DNA of 64,000 bases from Phytoseiulus persimilis (GCA_037576195.1 CM075102.1:5146001-5210000); one strand, 5' to 3'; counted from the first letter of the stretch, positions 11,268 to 22,120 are shown. Made by a program: numbers and translations. Notes: generated by a model from the sequence alone, not told the origin.

Positions 11268-12212
11268 TTATCGAAAATATTTTGATGCTCGTCGGTCCAC
11301 TCGAACTTCGCATCCTTCACTGTCAACCTTGAAAGTGGCCTGACGATTTTCGAGTAGTCCTTGATGAAACTCCTGAAATGGCCGCATAATCCGCATAAGT
11401 TGCTTCAAATTTGCGGGTGCTGCAATCTGCCGCACCTTCTCCACCGATTCCTGTTTCGTTGACTTTGTTGAACCGTCGATCGTCCTTCCCAGGAAAACCA
11501 CTTTGTTCTTGAATAATACAGACTCCCTGAGATTCACCTCCAACTCAGCTTCATTCAAAGTCGACAACACTTCCCCTAAATTCCTTTCATGACTGGTCTC
11601 GTCTTTCGAGAACTCGATAATATCATGGATGTACCAACGACAGTGCGCGTGATGCGAAGCGAGCACTTCGTCCATCATCTTCTGGAAATATTTGAGAGAG
11701 TTCTTCCATCCAAACGGATTTACATTATACTCGTAAGTCCCGAATGGAATTATGAAAGCAGAGAATTTTTTCGTCTCTTCCGTCAAAGGTTGCTGCCAAA
11801 ACCCTTTAAGTTGATCCATTGTCGAGAATACGGTGCAACCACCGGTCTCTGCGATGATTTCATCTATGATCGGCAACGGCCACGATATCATTTCTGTGTT
11901 ATCATTGATTGCTCGATAATCCGTGCACATTCTCCAATCACCATTGGACTTTGGCACTAGAAATACTGGACTTTCGAAAGGCGAATCAGAGCTTCGTATA
12001 ATACCGTTCGCTTTCAACCTTTTCAACTTCTCTTTCAAAAACTCCTGTTTGTTCCGAGAGAGTGCATATGCCTTACGGCGTATAGGAACCTCCGGAACCA
12101 ATTTGAAAGGCACACTAAAAAATTTCACCGGCTGCGGATACTCAGATTCCGGCGACGGGAAACAGTGCTTCTGTATCTTGAATCGTGCGCAATCTCTTCG
12201 ACGAAACTCCAC
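11268..12212 (-). pseudogene. gypsy reverse transcriptase
   Basis: A 314-codon open segment with reverse transcriptase motifs in order: FLVPKSNGDWRMCTDYRAIN, the first catalytic Asp in FSTMDQLKGFWQQPL, FGTYEYNVNPFGWKNS, and the active-site box near 11624-11635, which reads YIHDI where the family has Y-x-D-D. One base (GAT to CAT) would explain the loss of the first Asp, which should abolish activity. VNLRESVLFKNKVVFLG is the following palm/thumb region. Confidence 0.88.
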
Positions 12213-12399
12213 TCCTCTTGAAAACCATGTACCTCATATCTCCATAAGTCACTTGATCATCGTGATGGAGGTTCATCCGTAATGTCTCCATCAAAGGACG
12301 CGATATCAGCATATCGTACGAAACGTTCGAGACTTCCAAGCACGCCACCTGTAGTTTCACCTCGCCCAGTTCCAGAACCACATTTGTCCACGTTTTCAA

Positions 12400-12620
12400 C
12401 CCATGTTCTCCCTCTTCAATCGAATAACTCGACTTTCTTTCCTTCGAAGCTATTCCCTTACTTCACGTATGCACTATTGACCAGCGGCACCGATGCTCCA
12501 CTGTCAATGATAACCAACGCACGCTTCCCGTTCACCTGCGCCTCGCAGTGCGCAATCTTCGGCGAACAAAAATTCACGGCCCCATTGATTGACTTCGGGG
12601 TTGACGCCAAATAACCCCCT
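12400..12620 (-). pseudogene. gypsy aspartic protease
   Basis: IIDSGASVPLV on the minus strand (about 12485-12515) is a retroviral-type protease active site. The frame stops shortly after, and downstream PR/RT linker sequence (12142-12399, VSYDMLISRPLME) is in another frame. Confidence 0.7.
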
Positions 12621-12621
12621 T

Positions 12622-13813
12622 TTATTCGTTTAAATGGCTTAATGCATCTTCAACCTCCACTTGACTATCCTGCAGAAAGGAGGACTGCTTGTCTCTCTTC
12701 GAAAAAAATTTCCGAAACGGTTTCCTCGCATCGTACTTATCTTTCTCTCTCGACTTGTCACTCCTCTCTCGAGAACTCCACGTCGATTTTTGTCTTTGAG
12801 ACTCTAATGTGTGCCGACGAGTCCTGATCTCTTTCTTGAGGAAACCGAGCAAAATATCTACTTTCGAAGTATCAATTCCCGTTGCTGCATCCTCATCCTC
12901 ATCTGACGAATCGTACTCAGAAAAGTATCTTGCTATTACCGCGAAAGGTAGAGCTTCTCGTATACCGAGGTCGAAACAGGCGCATTCAAAGCGCGGAGCG
13001 CATTAACGTGACCCCAAGCTGCCTGCCTCAATTTTTCCAATCCTACTACATCGGTCTCGGATCTCACAGAGAATTTCTTCGGTAAATCCCTCAAAAGCTC
13101 CCACGTGTTCATCTGCGAGTTTCTTCTCCGAACCAAATCTTTGTAAGCCAACTCATAACCGCCTCGTACGCCGCGATAATTCGAAACGACGTCGAAAGCG
13201 GGACTCTTATCCTTAATACTGGAGATGAGGTAGTCAAACTTTCGGTCGGACGATAAACCCTTGTTCCTGTGAACTTCTCCATCGAACGCTTGTCTCCTGT
13301 CGAGCCATTTCGCAGCACTACGACCATCCAGTTGGGCTGCAGAAGAGGCCGTGAACCCGAATACCTCCGGCGGATCGTCTGTTACCGTTGGAGCAGAGTC
13401 ACCTCTGACCACACACGCGAAATGTGGTGGGACCTCTTTCTCCTTTAGCCAATGCCCATCTGGGAGTGCTCCATAAAGGAATTCACGTGTGGAGATCAAC
13501 GTATGCTCCAACTCCTCCGAATCCACGAACCCGTCCGCGTCCTCATAGGACGCACGGTCTCTAAGAAGACGATACCCATCTCCTTCGTTTCGGAATCCCG
13601 CAATCGTCTTCGTGGTGAAGTCAATTTCTCTCTTGAAATAAGTGACGGCCACCACGCAAACATCGTCAAGAAAACCCTGACTCGCGGTCTCCTCTATGAT
13701 GGCGCGACAAAAACTATAGAAAGCTTCGCGCTCCGCCACGTAGCTCTTCGCCTTTGGGGCAACGGGAACGACTTCGTTTTTCCAAACGAACTGCTGCGGG
13801 TTTCCACCATCCT
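12622..13813 (-). pseudogene. gypsy gag-like region
   Basis: A 267-codon open segment (12936-13739), open upstream towards the primer site, then a shifted frame at 12622-12960. It includes WELLRDLPKKFSVRSETD and, after the shift, ILLGFLKKEIRTRRHTL, both plausible for a retrotransposon capsid region, followed by a Lys/Arg/Ser-rich tail. No CCHC zinc knuckle is seen. Assigned by position upstream of the protease rather than by a strong motif. Confidence 0.6.
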
Positions 13814-13826
13814 GTCGACTGCGCCA
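13814..13826 (-). promoter_or_regulatory. Candidate tRNA primer-binding site
   Basis: Minus strand TGGCGCAGTCGAC starts with TGG and resembles primer-binding sites of arthropod gypsy elements. It lies immediately 5' of the gag frame, as expected after a 5' LTR. Confidence 0.5.
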
Positions 13827-14081
13827 GTAAAGAGCCTGGCTTTCTGATTCGACATTCCAACTCGTTTATCCCTTTTGGAGCGAATAGCCGGCCTTCGGCC
13901 GACTACGCTGGCTGGCCCGTCCCTTGCTTCGGGAGTCTACTGCTGACAGACACACCTTGCCTAACATGTGGTGTCATCGGGACACCTTCGGGAGCGGCCA
14001 CCGATTCTTGATAGGATTCTGACCTGGAATCGAGGCACTTTTCCCTCTCTTCACTGGGTCAGCATTAAGGTTTCGAGCGTC
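13827..14081 (-). other. Candidate 5' LTR remnant and array 2 left flank
   Basis: About 255 bp. The part next to the primer site would be the gypsy 5' LTR (a TGTCCC start near 13985 is possible, but no second copy was found). It contains the stem-loop at 13886-13904. The part at 14025-14081 is the inverted counterpart of the array 1 flank. No gene. Confidence 0.4.
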
Positions 14082-15981
14082 ATGGTCAGATTGGTCTCGG
14101 AATCACCCCTCCAGACTTGGAAAAGTATGGTCAGATTGGTCCCGGGATCACCTCTCCAGAGTTGGAAAGTATTGGCCAGATTGGTCTCAGAATCACCTCT
14201 CCAGAGTTGGAAAGTAATGGCCAGATTGGTCTCAGAATCACCCCTCCAGAGTTGGAAAGTAATGGCCAGATTGGTCCCGGGATCACCCCTTCAGAGTTGG
14301 AAAGTAATGGCCAGATTGGTCTCAGAATCACCCCTCCAGAGTTGGGAAGTAATGGCCAGATTGGTCCCGGAATCACCCCTTCAGACTTGGGAAGTAATGG
14401 CCAGATTGGTCCCGGAATCACCCCGCCAGAGTTGGGGAGTAATGACTAGATTAGTCTCGGAATCACCCCTCTAAAGCTGGAAAGTAATGGCCAGATTGGT
14501 CTCAGAATCACCCCTTCAGACTTGGAAAGTAATGGCCAGATTGGTCCCGGAATCACCCCTCCAGAGTTGGGAAGTAATGACTAGATTAGTCTCGGAATCA
14601 CCCCTCCAGAGTTGGGAAGTTATGGCCAGATTGGTCTCAGAATCACCCCTTCAGACTTGGAAAGTAATGGCCAGATTGGTCCCGGAATCACCCCTCCAGA
14701 GTTGGGAAGTAATGACTAGATTAGTCTCGGAATCACCCCTCCAGAGTTGGGAAGTTATGGCCAGATTGGTCTCAGAATCACCCCTTCAGACTTGGAAAGT
14801 AATGGCCAGATTGGTCCCGGAATCACCCCGCCAGAGTTGGGGAGTAATGACTAGATTAGTCTCGGAATCACCCCTCTAAAGCTGGAAAGTAATGGCCAGA
14901 TTGGTCTCAGAATCACCCCTTCAGACTTGGAAAGTAATGGCCAGATTGGTCCCGGAATCACCCCTCCAGAGTTGGGAAGTAATGACTAGATTAGTCTCGG
15001 AATCACCCCTCTAAAGCTGGAAAGTAATGGCCAGATTGGTCTCAGAATCACCCCTTCAGACTTGGAAAGTAATGGCCAGATTGGTCCCGGAATCACCCCT
15101 CCAGAGTTGGGAAGTAATGACTAGATTAGTCTCAGAATCACCCCTCCAGAGTTGGGAAGTAATGGCCAGATTGGTCCCGGAATCACCCCTTCAGACTTGG
15201 GAAGTAATGGCCAGATTGGTCCCGGAATCACCCCGCCAGAGTTGGGGAGTAATGACTAGATTAGTCTCGGAATCACCCCTCTAAAGCTGGAAAGTAATGG
15301 CCAGATTGGTCTCAGAATCACCCCTTCAGACTTGGGAAGTAATGGCCAGATTGGTCCCGGAATCACCCCGCCAGAGTTGGGGAGTAATGACTAGATTAGT
15401 CTCGGAATCACCCCTCTAAAGCTGGAAAGTAATGGCCAGATTGGTCTCAGAATCACCCCTTCAGACTTGGAAAGTAATGGCCAGATTGGTCCCGGAATCA
15501 CCCCTCCAGAGTTGGGAAGTAATGACTAGATTAGTCCCGGAATCACCCCTCCAGAGTTGGGAAGTAATGGCCAGATTGGTCCCGGGATCACCTCTCCAGA
15601 GTTGGAAAGTATTGGCCAGATTGGTCTCAGAATCACCTCTCCAGAGTTGGAAAGTAATGGCCAGATTGGTCTCAGAATCACCCCTCCAGAGTTGGAAAGT
15701 AATGGCCAGATTGGTCCCGGGATCACCCCTTCAGAGTTGGAAAGTAATGGCCAGATTGGTCTCAGAATCACCCCTCCAGAGTTGGGAAGTAATGGCCAGA
15801 TTGGTCCCGGAATCACCCCTTCAGACTTGGGAAGTAATGGCCAGATTGGTCCCGGAATCACCCCGCCAGAGTTGGGGAGTAATGACTAGATTAGTCTCGG
15901 AATCACCCCTCTAAAGCTGGAAAGTAATGGCCAGATTGGTCTCAGAATCACCCCTTCAGACTTGGAAAGTAATGGCCAGAT
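14082..15981 (-). repeat. 45-bp minisatellite array 2, left block
   Basis: About 42 copies of the 45-bp unit, here with CCAGATTGGTC and ATCACCCCTCCAGAGTTGG on the plus strand. This is the reverse complement of array 1 with small family differences. Higher-order structure is visible: the series of variants at 14130-14460 reappears in the same order at 15570-15900, and a variant with TGACTAGATTAGTCTCGG followed by CTCTAAAGCTGG recurs several times. A LINE fragment separates it from 17432-17912. Confidence 0.96.
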
Positions 15982-17431
15982 AATTTTATTCATCATAATT
16001 AGCAGTCAGTGTGTGGAGCTGAAAATTGACGACCCGCTAACCGATGCCTGGTAGGTCCGGCCCGGTCGGAAGAGACCCGCGAACTGCCGCGCTGTTGCCC
16101 CTTTGAATCTCGATTGAGAGTCTTTGGAAAAGGAACTCGGACGCTCGTTTGTCCCCGGGAGAGATTTCGATTCGGCGTCCCAGGTCCTTGAAGAAACCCT
16201 CGGTGGATGACCCAACGACGCCAAGCGTCTCGAAGGCGATGGGCTGCACGATATAGCGGCTCTCGAACTCTCGATATTCCGTGAATTTGTTGTTCTCGGC
16301 GAGACAAGCAACCGCACCGGCCTCTCTAGCTGCAGCGGTGAGGTGTGATGGCGCGAGGGTATCCCACACGGTGGCGTCCCAGACGAGCGACTTTCCTCTG
16401 GCCCACGACGTCAGTGTTATGCAGTCGGGGCGGAGAGCTGAGCTCCGCGAGAGGCCGGTGGGCTCCAGCTGGTTGGCAATCATCGCGGAGCCAAGCGCGC
16501 GGGAGATGACGGCGTTCAGGGCCCTATGGCGAGGGTGACGACCTGCGCTTCGCGAACAGCTGAGGCCGTGATCGCCCATCGCGGACACCGAAGAGTTACA
16601 TCTGGCGCATATATGTGGTGAACACGAAGGCAACCCCAGACGGAGCCCGGCAGCGATGCGGAGTGTGTTGTTGTCCAGCATCGCGCCAACGGAGGGTGAA
16701 GGAATCGCGAAGAGCCATTTGCCGCTACTGGGATGGAATGCCGCGTTGAGTCTTGCGCGCTCACGGTCCCCAGAGGCGGCCTCAATGAGCTCAGCCCGAC
16801 GCGCCTCAATGACAATACCGTCAAGTGCCGCCTGGGAGATCTTGTCCGGAGTGGCGTGCCAGCGATCCCGGAAAGTCTGGAGTTGGCTGTCGATTCTCGA
16901 TCCGAGGAGGGCATTAACGGCTGGTGGTGAGAAGCTAGCGGCTAGCTCTCTGAATTGGCACATGGAGCTCAGGTGAGCAGGCGTGGCGAGGTCCTCAACG
17001 GAGCGAATCCCCAAACCGCCAACACAGACCGGCAAGGAGGCCTGCCTCCAGGCGTCGACGGCGGATGAAAGGTCGAGGTTGAGCACCAAGGCCAGGCAGG
17101 CGAGCATCTTTGCGTCGAACTGTTGGAGATGGTCCCGGAAAGCGCTGGTGTCCGCACAACGCATCACGTACAACAGGCGAGGGGCCGAGAGGCTGCAGCG
17201 GATCAGATAGAGAGCGGGATGAGCGTCAAGGCTGGGCAGTCTGGAGCAGCACAGGTCCATGAGCGCCAGCTTCTTATCGAGCGCCTCGGCGACAGACAGG
17301 CTGCCCAGGGGAGCCCCGAGCAGCTCGAGCTGTGAGTCCTCAAGGAGTCGAGCGTCAGGAAGTGAGTCCCGCACGCTCCGAAGGCATTCGGAACGTGTTT
17401 GAGCGTCGTCCGAAAGAACAGCCACTTCGCA
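15982..17431 (-). mobile_element. 5'-truncated LINE inserted in array 2
   Basis: The array breaks at CCAGAT (15976-15981) and resumes at CCAGAT (17432-17437), a 6-bp target duplication. On the minus strand the insert starts inside a reverse transcriptase ORF (5' truncation) and ends with GATGAATAAAATTAT, which includes an AATAAA. This is a typical target-primed insertion. Confidence 0.85.
16037..17431 (-). pseudogene. LINE reverse transcriptase, C-terminal part
   Basis: About 460 codons without a stop. Early part: LYLIRCSLSAPRLLYVMRC, then WRQASLPVCVGGLGIRS, the conserved region after the palm domain. Later CARCNSSVSAMGDHGLSC looks like a zinc-binding cluster, followed by RPDCITLTSWARG and LVWDATVWDTLAPSHL, seen at the C-terminus of many animal LINE proteins. 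The catalytic palm is absent because of 5' truncation. The frame continues in phase into the 45-bp repeats (to 17632), giving a fortuitous repeat-LINE fusion ORF of 531 codons. Long openness suggests recent insertion. Confidence 0.82.
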
Positions 17432-17912
17432 CCAGATTGGTCTCAGAATCACCCCTCCAGAGTTGGAAAGTAATTGCCAGATTGGTCCCAGAATCACCCC
17501 TCCAGAGTTCGAAAGTATCGGCCAGATTGGTCTCGGAATCACCCCTCCAGAGTTGGAAAGTAATGGCCAGATTGGTCCCGGAATCACCCCTCCAGAGTTG
17601 GGAAGTAATGGCCAGATTGGTCCCGGAATCACCCCGCCAGAGTTGGGAAGTAATGACTAGATTAGTCTCGGAATCATCCCTCTAAAGCTGGAAAGTAATG
17701 GCCAGATTGGTCTCAGAATCACCCCTTCAGACTTGGATCGTAATGGCCAGATTGGTCACGGAATCACCCCTCCAGAGTTGGGAAGTAGTGGCCAGATTGG
17801 TCTTGTAATCACCCCTCCATAGTTGGAAGCTGACGGCCAGATTGGTCTCGGAATCACCCCTCCAGAGTTGGGAAGGAATGGCCTTATTGGTCTCGGAATC
17901 ACCCCTCCGGAT
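17432..17912 (-). repeat. 45-bp minisatellite array 2, right block
   Basis: About 10.5 more copies of the 45-bp unit, more diverged towards the right end, where the last unit breaks off at CCTCCGGATATT. Continuous with the left block before the LINE insertion. Confidence 0.93.
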
Positions 17913-18247
17913 ATTTTCAATGATAGATGTATAGGAGAGGGGGTGGAGAAGGATATCCGATGACGATGGGATGAGGCCTAAGAGTCTGGCTGGCGTCATA
18001 ACGGGGCGGTGCACCTTATCGTCAGAATTAGGATGCGGGTGACGTTATGGAGGGGGTCAAAGCTGGGGTAAATCGCGAGGGGGGAGAAGAGGAGGGGGGG
18101 AGGGGTGGGTGGCCCATGTCCTTCCCGGTGAGCCGCCCTACATTATGCAGTTTGTTCCGAGTCGATCCGATCAATACCGGAGGAGCCTATTGAGGACAAA
18201 CAAACATACAAACAAACAAACAGACCCTGGATTTTTATATAGATAGA
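17913..18247 (-). mobile_element. Helitron-like 5' terminal region
   Basis: Read on the minus strand, it starts with TCTATCTATATAAAAATCC, then GTTTGTTTGTTTGTATG and TTGTCCTCAATAGGC, and further on GGAAGGACATGGGCCACC. This layout (TC start, TATATAAAAAT, GTTTG repeats, GGAAGGACATRGG box) is known from many arthropod Helitrons. It leads directly into the 45-bp array, so the minisatellite is probably the internal repeat of a non-autonomous Helitron. The gypsy element lies on its 3' side. Confidence 0.65.
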
Positions 18248-18275
18248 TCTATCCGCTGAATCAGCGGATACCACT
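18247..18275. repeat. Shared palindrome, copy 2
   Basis: Identical 29 bp to 9687-9715, with the hairpin at 18251-18269. It lies exactly at the outer edge of the Helitron-like 5' end. Confidence 0.75.
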
Positions 18276-18297
18276 ACTTTTAGCACCAAGACAGAGA

Positions 18298-19060
18298 ATG
18301 GTAAGCGCCTCCAAGCGAGCAGGAGTCAACGGGCAACTTCTCAGAGTCATCGAGAGTCTCCATCATGAAGACTCACTCGAAGTCAACATCGGAGCAGGAA
18401 CCAGCGTTGACATACAACAGAACCGCGGAACACCACAAGGCGATCCACTAAGCTGCACGGGGTTCTCCCTTCTTGCAGAGTTCCCCGTGAATGTCACTGA
18501 CGAATGTAGAACAGGGACGATCGCAATATTTGCAGATTTTATTATCATTCTCGATCGAAGCGGGAGCTATATCCAAAAGACACTCGAAGTAGTGAGCGAA
18601 CATCCTGAGGAGGAAGGACTACGACTCAATGCTTCGAAGACAGTGCTGATGAAGATTAGACGAGGGGGCCTGCTCAGCTGACATGACCGAGCTGCGTGGA
18701 AAGGAAACCCATTGGAATTCGTGTCATGTGCAAAATACCTCAGACTTCGCTCTCAGTTAACTGAGACTTGCTCCACGGAGCATGTCGAAGAGGTTTGCTG
18801 CATTACGATCGCTACAATGTACAGAGACACCGGAGATACGCTGGAGGCATCTGAACCCTCTCGTTGGTTAGATAACCATCTCGCTACTTCCATATAACTC
18901 TCCCGAATTCTCTCTGTGGCTCTCCTCCCCGTGCTCTCTCTCCCTCTCGAGGAAATCGGCAACTTTTCACTGCGGAGACGGAATGATCTTCGCAGATTGA
19001 GGAAGCGAATTCAGCGGAGATCTGTAGCTCAAGTTGGGCGGAAAGTAGGCTCGCCTGATT
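18298..19060 (+). pseudogene. LINE reverse transcriptase fragment (plus)
   Basis: Readable motifs: QNRGTPQGDPLS (palm strand region), AIFADFIIILD where the family has a Y/F-A-D-D box (second Asp replaced by Phe), LRLNASKTVLMK (motif D) and FVSCAKYLRLRSQLT (the KYLG thumb motif). Stops at 18679 and near 18895 break the frame. 5' and 3' parts are missing. The fragment faces another LINE fragment of opposite orientation on its right. Confidence 0.8.
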
Positions 19061-19089
19061 CAAAACTATGCAACATTCGGGAACAAATT

Positions 19090-19365
19090 AATTTCGCTTT
19101 CCGATGATCCCTGGTCCGAGGAATCCGCTGGAAATCGCAGCCTATCGCCGCAATGTTCCGAGCGATGGACCGCCGGTGCCGGTGGACCTTTGGAGCGGAA
19201 GGGATGAAAACCGTACTGGTCTCTGGAAGGCATCCCTCTGTCCTTGAGCTCACTACAGAGCCGTGAGTGGACGATTTGCTCCACTGCCTTGGAGAGGGAG
19301 GATAAACAGCTGATGGGTCTGTAAGGAGAGGAGCCAGAGGAGTTGGGCTTTGAAAGTGTATCGAG
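19090..19365 (-). pseudogene. LINE reverse transcriptase fragment (minus), N-terminal motifs
   Basis: Minus strand reads SPYRPISCLSSLSKAVEQI, HSRLCSELKDRG and QYGFHPFRS, the conserved first blocks of LINE reverse transcriptases. The frame fails after about 70 residues. It is fused upstream to gypsy pol sequence. Confidence 0.75.
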
Positions 19366-20890
19366 ATAGGATCAGGACAACGACGTTGAGATCTCCAGAG
19401 GTCTTGCTCGAAGATGGACGGGTTCGAAACTCTCCTTGAGCTCGAGGGTGGCTTGCATCTTGGTACAGCGGCCCAAGCCTTCTTTGAACACGTTAGGGAA
19501 ACGCGATGCCCATATTTCCGGAGTTCTGACTTCTCCGGTAGAAGATATCTGAATGGAAGAGCCTGGTACGAGACGACGCGGTTCGAATGTTTGACGACAA
19601 CCAAGAATAGCCGTCTCTTGTTCCTGCAGGACGATAACACGATCGCGGAAGCTGGAGCTCGAATCTCGAGATGGTGAGATACCGGCTTCGAAATAACAAA
19701 GAACATCCAAACTCTATCCGTCAGCTGCCAAACATAGGGATTTCACAGGCTGTAGGCCTGGTGACCCGATGCGCATCCATAACACCTTACCTACCACTGT
19801 AACGTCTGCGCCGGTGTCGTTCCGGATCTCGGCCGGCAATATATTCAGGAAAATTGATGCAAAAGGACGACCGCTGTTTGGCGCGGATTCTCCCATGCTG
19901 GAGGCGACAACATTTAATGTCCCGAAACTGAGTTTCGGTTCCTCGCGTAGCACGGCTCGACAAACTGGTTCAATATGGCTTATCTTGTGACAGAAGACAC
20001 AGGTGGACGTGAGATGCTTACACATTCGACGATTATGTTGACATCCACAACTTGCACGGATTGAAGAATCTCCTGCCTTCGGAGATTGTCGTTCCGGTTG
20101 ATCCCGCAGTCTCAAGTCTTGACGCGATTTCGGTGGTTGGCGCACTGGTCTATGTTGAACATGGATGATGTTGGGGGCCACTCCGATGGGGTCAGATGTG
20201 TCGATTGTAGAATCTCTGGTTCGGGTAACGTACCGCGTGACGACCTCCTGTAACTCTTTTACCGTTAAGTCAGTCTTGTCATCAGCTGCTCCCAACATAA
20301 CATTGCGAATGTTTCTGAAGCTCGGACCAGCTGCGTAGTTGATGGCGAGGAAAATTTTGAACTTTTCACGGACATGCTGTGCCACTCGAAATGATCGCCC
20401 TTGAGATTGGCCCATTCTACAATTTCTTCTGGATTATCTAGAGCTGTCAACGGAACATGTAGACTTAAGATGTCATGACGTCCCCGGATTATTCATTTCG
20501 AGGGTCCGAAATTCGTCTTAAGGATTTCAACGAGATCATCATATCGTTTGGCTCTGGGTAGCTCTGGTGAGATCGGACTGAGGAGTCAGGCATATTCCGT
20601 CGGCCTCAACGCCTTGAGCAGTAGTCGAGTTCGGAGTTCAATTGATGGGGTCGCTTCCTCCACCATAGCCTCGTGTCGTGAGAACCAAGTTTCAAGAATT
20701 ACGATTGCGCCAACGCTTGCGACTGCGCCGACTGCGTCAATGAAGTGTTTCGGGACAGGATCAGGACAACGACGTCGAGACTTGAAGAGAGGATTGGCAA
20801 GCAAATATTTATTCCAGGGGTGGGAAAATTGGTGCGGCCACCCAAACTTACGGGCCGCCACAGAAAACGTATCTCAGCGAGCTTGAAGTA
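19366..20890 (-). pseudogene. Mag-like gypsy gag-protease-pol fragment
   Basis: Minus strand, from the right: a gag segment (20586-20861) with LLLKALRPTEYA, a zinc-knuckle-like Cys/His cluster (CKHLTSTCVFCHKISH and C) near 19985-20045, protease DTGADVTVV near 19785-19800, and a PR-RT linker with FPNVFKEGLGRCTKM (19490-19540) typical of Mag-type gypsy elements. Reverse transcriptase is cut off at 19366 by fusion to a LINE fragment. Homologous gag fragments follow Nanos copies B and C. Confidence 0.8.
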
Positions 20891-21345
20891 TTCCTAATAC
20901 ATGCGACATGTCTCCAAAGAGGGACATCCGGCAAAGATGAGGTTTCAATTCAGGAATCGTTTCCTCGGAGTGCATGACGAACATGCACATCGTTGGGGAA
21001 GATCGTAGGAAATGTAGAATCTCTTTTCCATGGAAGCGATTTGGCGATTTCAAGCGCTTTTAGTGCATGGCCCTGCTCAAACACAGTGGTCCACTCGCGG
21101 GCCGCACTTCGCCCACCTCCGATTTATTCGAAGATGACCGCTCCTTCCATAGCGTGGCGAGAAACACTTCCTTGTGGTTAAACACCGGAAACAATATTAC
21201 TTCCGGCGAGCATATTCTCAAGTCTGACGATTCGGGAATCGCTCGATGCGTTTCAGACGGCACAAATACAGAGTTTTCCGATTTCACTCCGGGAATGTCC
21301 CGAATGTGACTGACACGCAATAAATCTGTTGAAAGAAAAAAGCGG
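20891..21345 (+). repeat. Repeat tail ending in AATAAA and poly(A)
   Basis: Homologous to 49040-49490 plus 50057-50090, with an internal deletion here. The end reads GACTGACACGCAATAAATC and then an A-rich run (21335-21341). AATAAA at 21319-21324 followed by A-rich DNA suggests the 3' end of a plus-strand retroposed transcript. No convincing protein is seen. Confidence 0.5.
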
Positions 21346-21802
21346 AGTCAAGTTCAGTAGCTGAACCAGTGGTCGCGTAGGCTCACGTTACAATTGCTGA
21401 GCGCCCAAGTACTGGTGAACTTGAGAACTGGATAACCCACCCATACCTATAAAGCTATTGCGGCGATCATTTCTGTAACATAAAATCGGAAGAAGATGCT
21501 TGGTAACGTTCGCAAAGAATCGTGTTATGCTAATTTCCAGTTAGCAACGGCTTCTTCACATCGGAAATTCGGGAGTTCAGTGAAAGACGAGTAGCTGATG
21601 CGTCGCTCAAAAGTCCGACTAAAAACTAGACCGGGTCTGATGAGCGTGCACAAGCTTCGAAAAAATAAATTCCGAGTGTTGCCCGTAATCTTAACTAAGA
21701 TGGGTCAGTTGGTCGCAATGACAGTTCTCGGATCCATTCAAAACGGAAGACGAACAGGACTGAACAAAACGTACTATTTGCTCTAGTGGGACTTCTCTCA
21801 AT
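21346..21802. other. No gene seen
   Basis: About 450 bp between the poly(A)-like end and the candidate Helitron 3' end. No motif recognised. Confidence 0.5.
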
Positions 21803-21844
21803 CTAGCTTGCATCACGCCTCACATATGCCTGGAATAGCATATG
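21803..21844 (-). other. Candidate Helitron 3' terminus
   Basis: Minus strand: CATATGC, 8-nt loop, GCATATG (a perfect 7-bp stem, 21823-21844), 16 nt, then CTAG (21803-21806). A hairpin 10-20 nt before CTRR is the classical Helitron 3' end. The nucleotide after CTAG is A rather than the usual T. Confidence 0.5.
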
Positions 21845-22120
21845 ATCGACGCGCCCCCAAGCATCAAACGCGAATGCAGCAGCCGTCCGTGAAAAGCAGA
21901 TGGTCTTCAACGATGTCCCGAGAGCTAACTTTCTCGTCGAGTAACTTGCTTTGATGAAATCCCTCTTTTGGAATAGGCTTTCTCAATTTATGTGTAACCG
22001 CATAACGCTCACAATTACAGAGATGGGGGATAGAATTCAGACATGCGAAGACGGTGACCTCTGCAAGACCCGGGTTAGATCTCGATGACTCTGACGACTA
22101 TTATGACAGATCAATATCTG

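Larger units (their letters stand above)
9730..13835 (-). mobile_element. Ty3/gypsy LTR retrotransposon, decayed
   Basis: On the minus strand, in order: a gag-like region, an aspartic protease with IIDSGAS, reverse transcriptase, RNase H, and integrase with NPQSNGPAER. Reverse transcriptase before integrase is the gypsy order. A primer-binding-like TGGCGCAGTCGAC lies upstream. Several frameshifts, an internal 11-bp duplication and a lost catalytic Asp show that it is inactive. No matching LTR pair was found: the expected 3' LTR position holds the palindrome at 9687-9715. Confidence 0.9.

Noticed and set aside
9609-18275. LTR pair defined by the 29-bp palindromes
   Set aside because: Sequence diverges immediately after the 29 bp on the inner side, so they are not two copies of one LTR.
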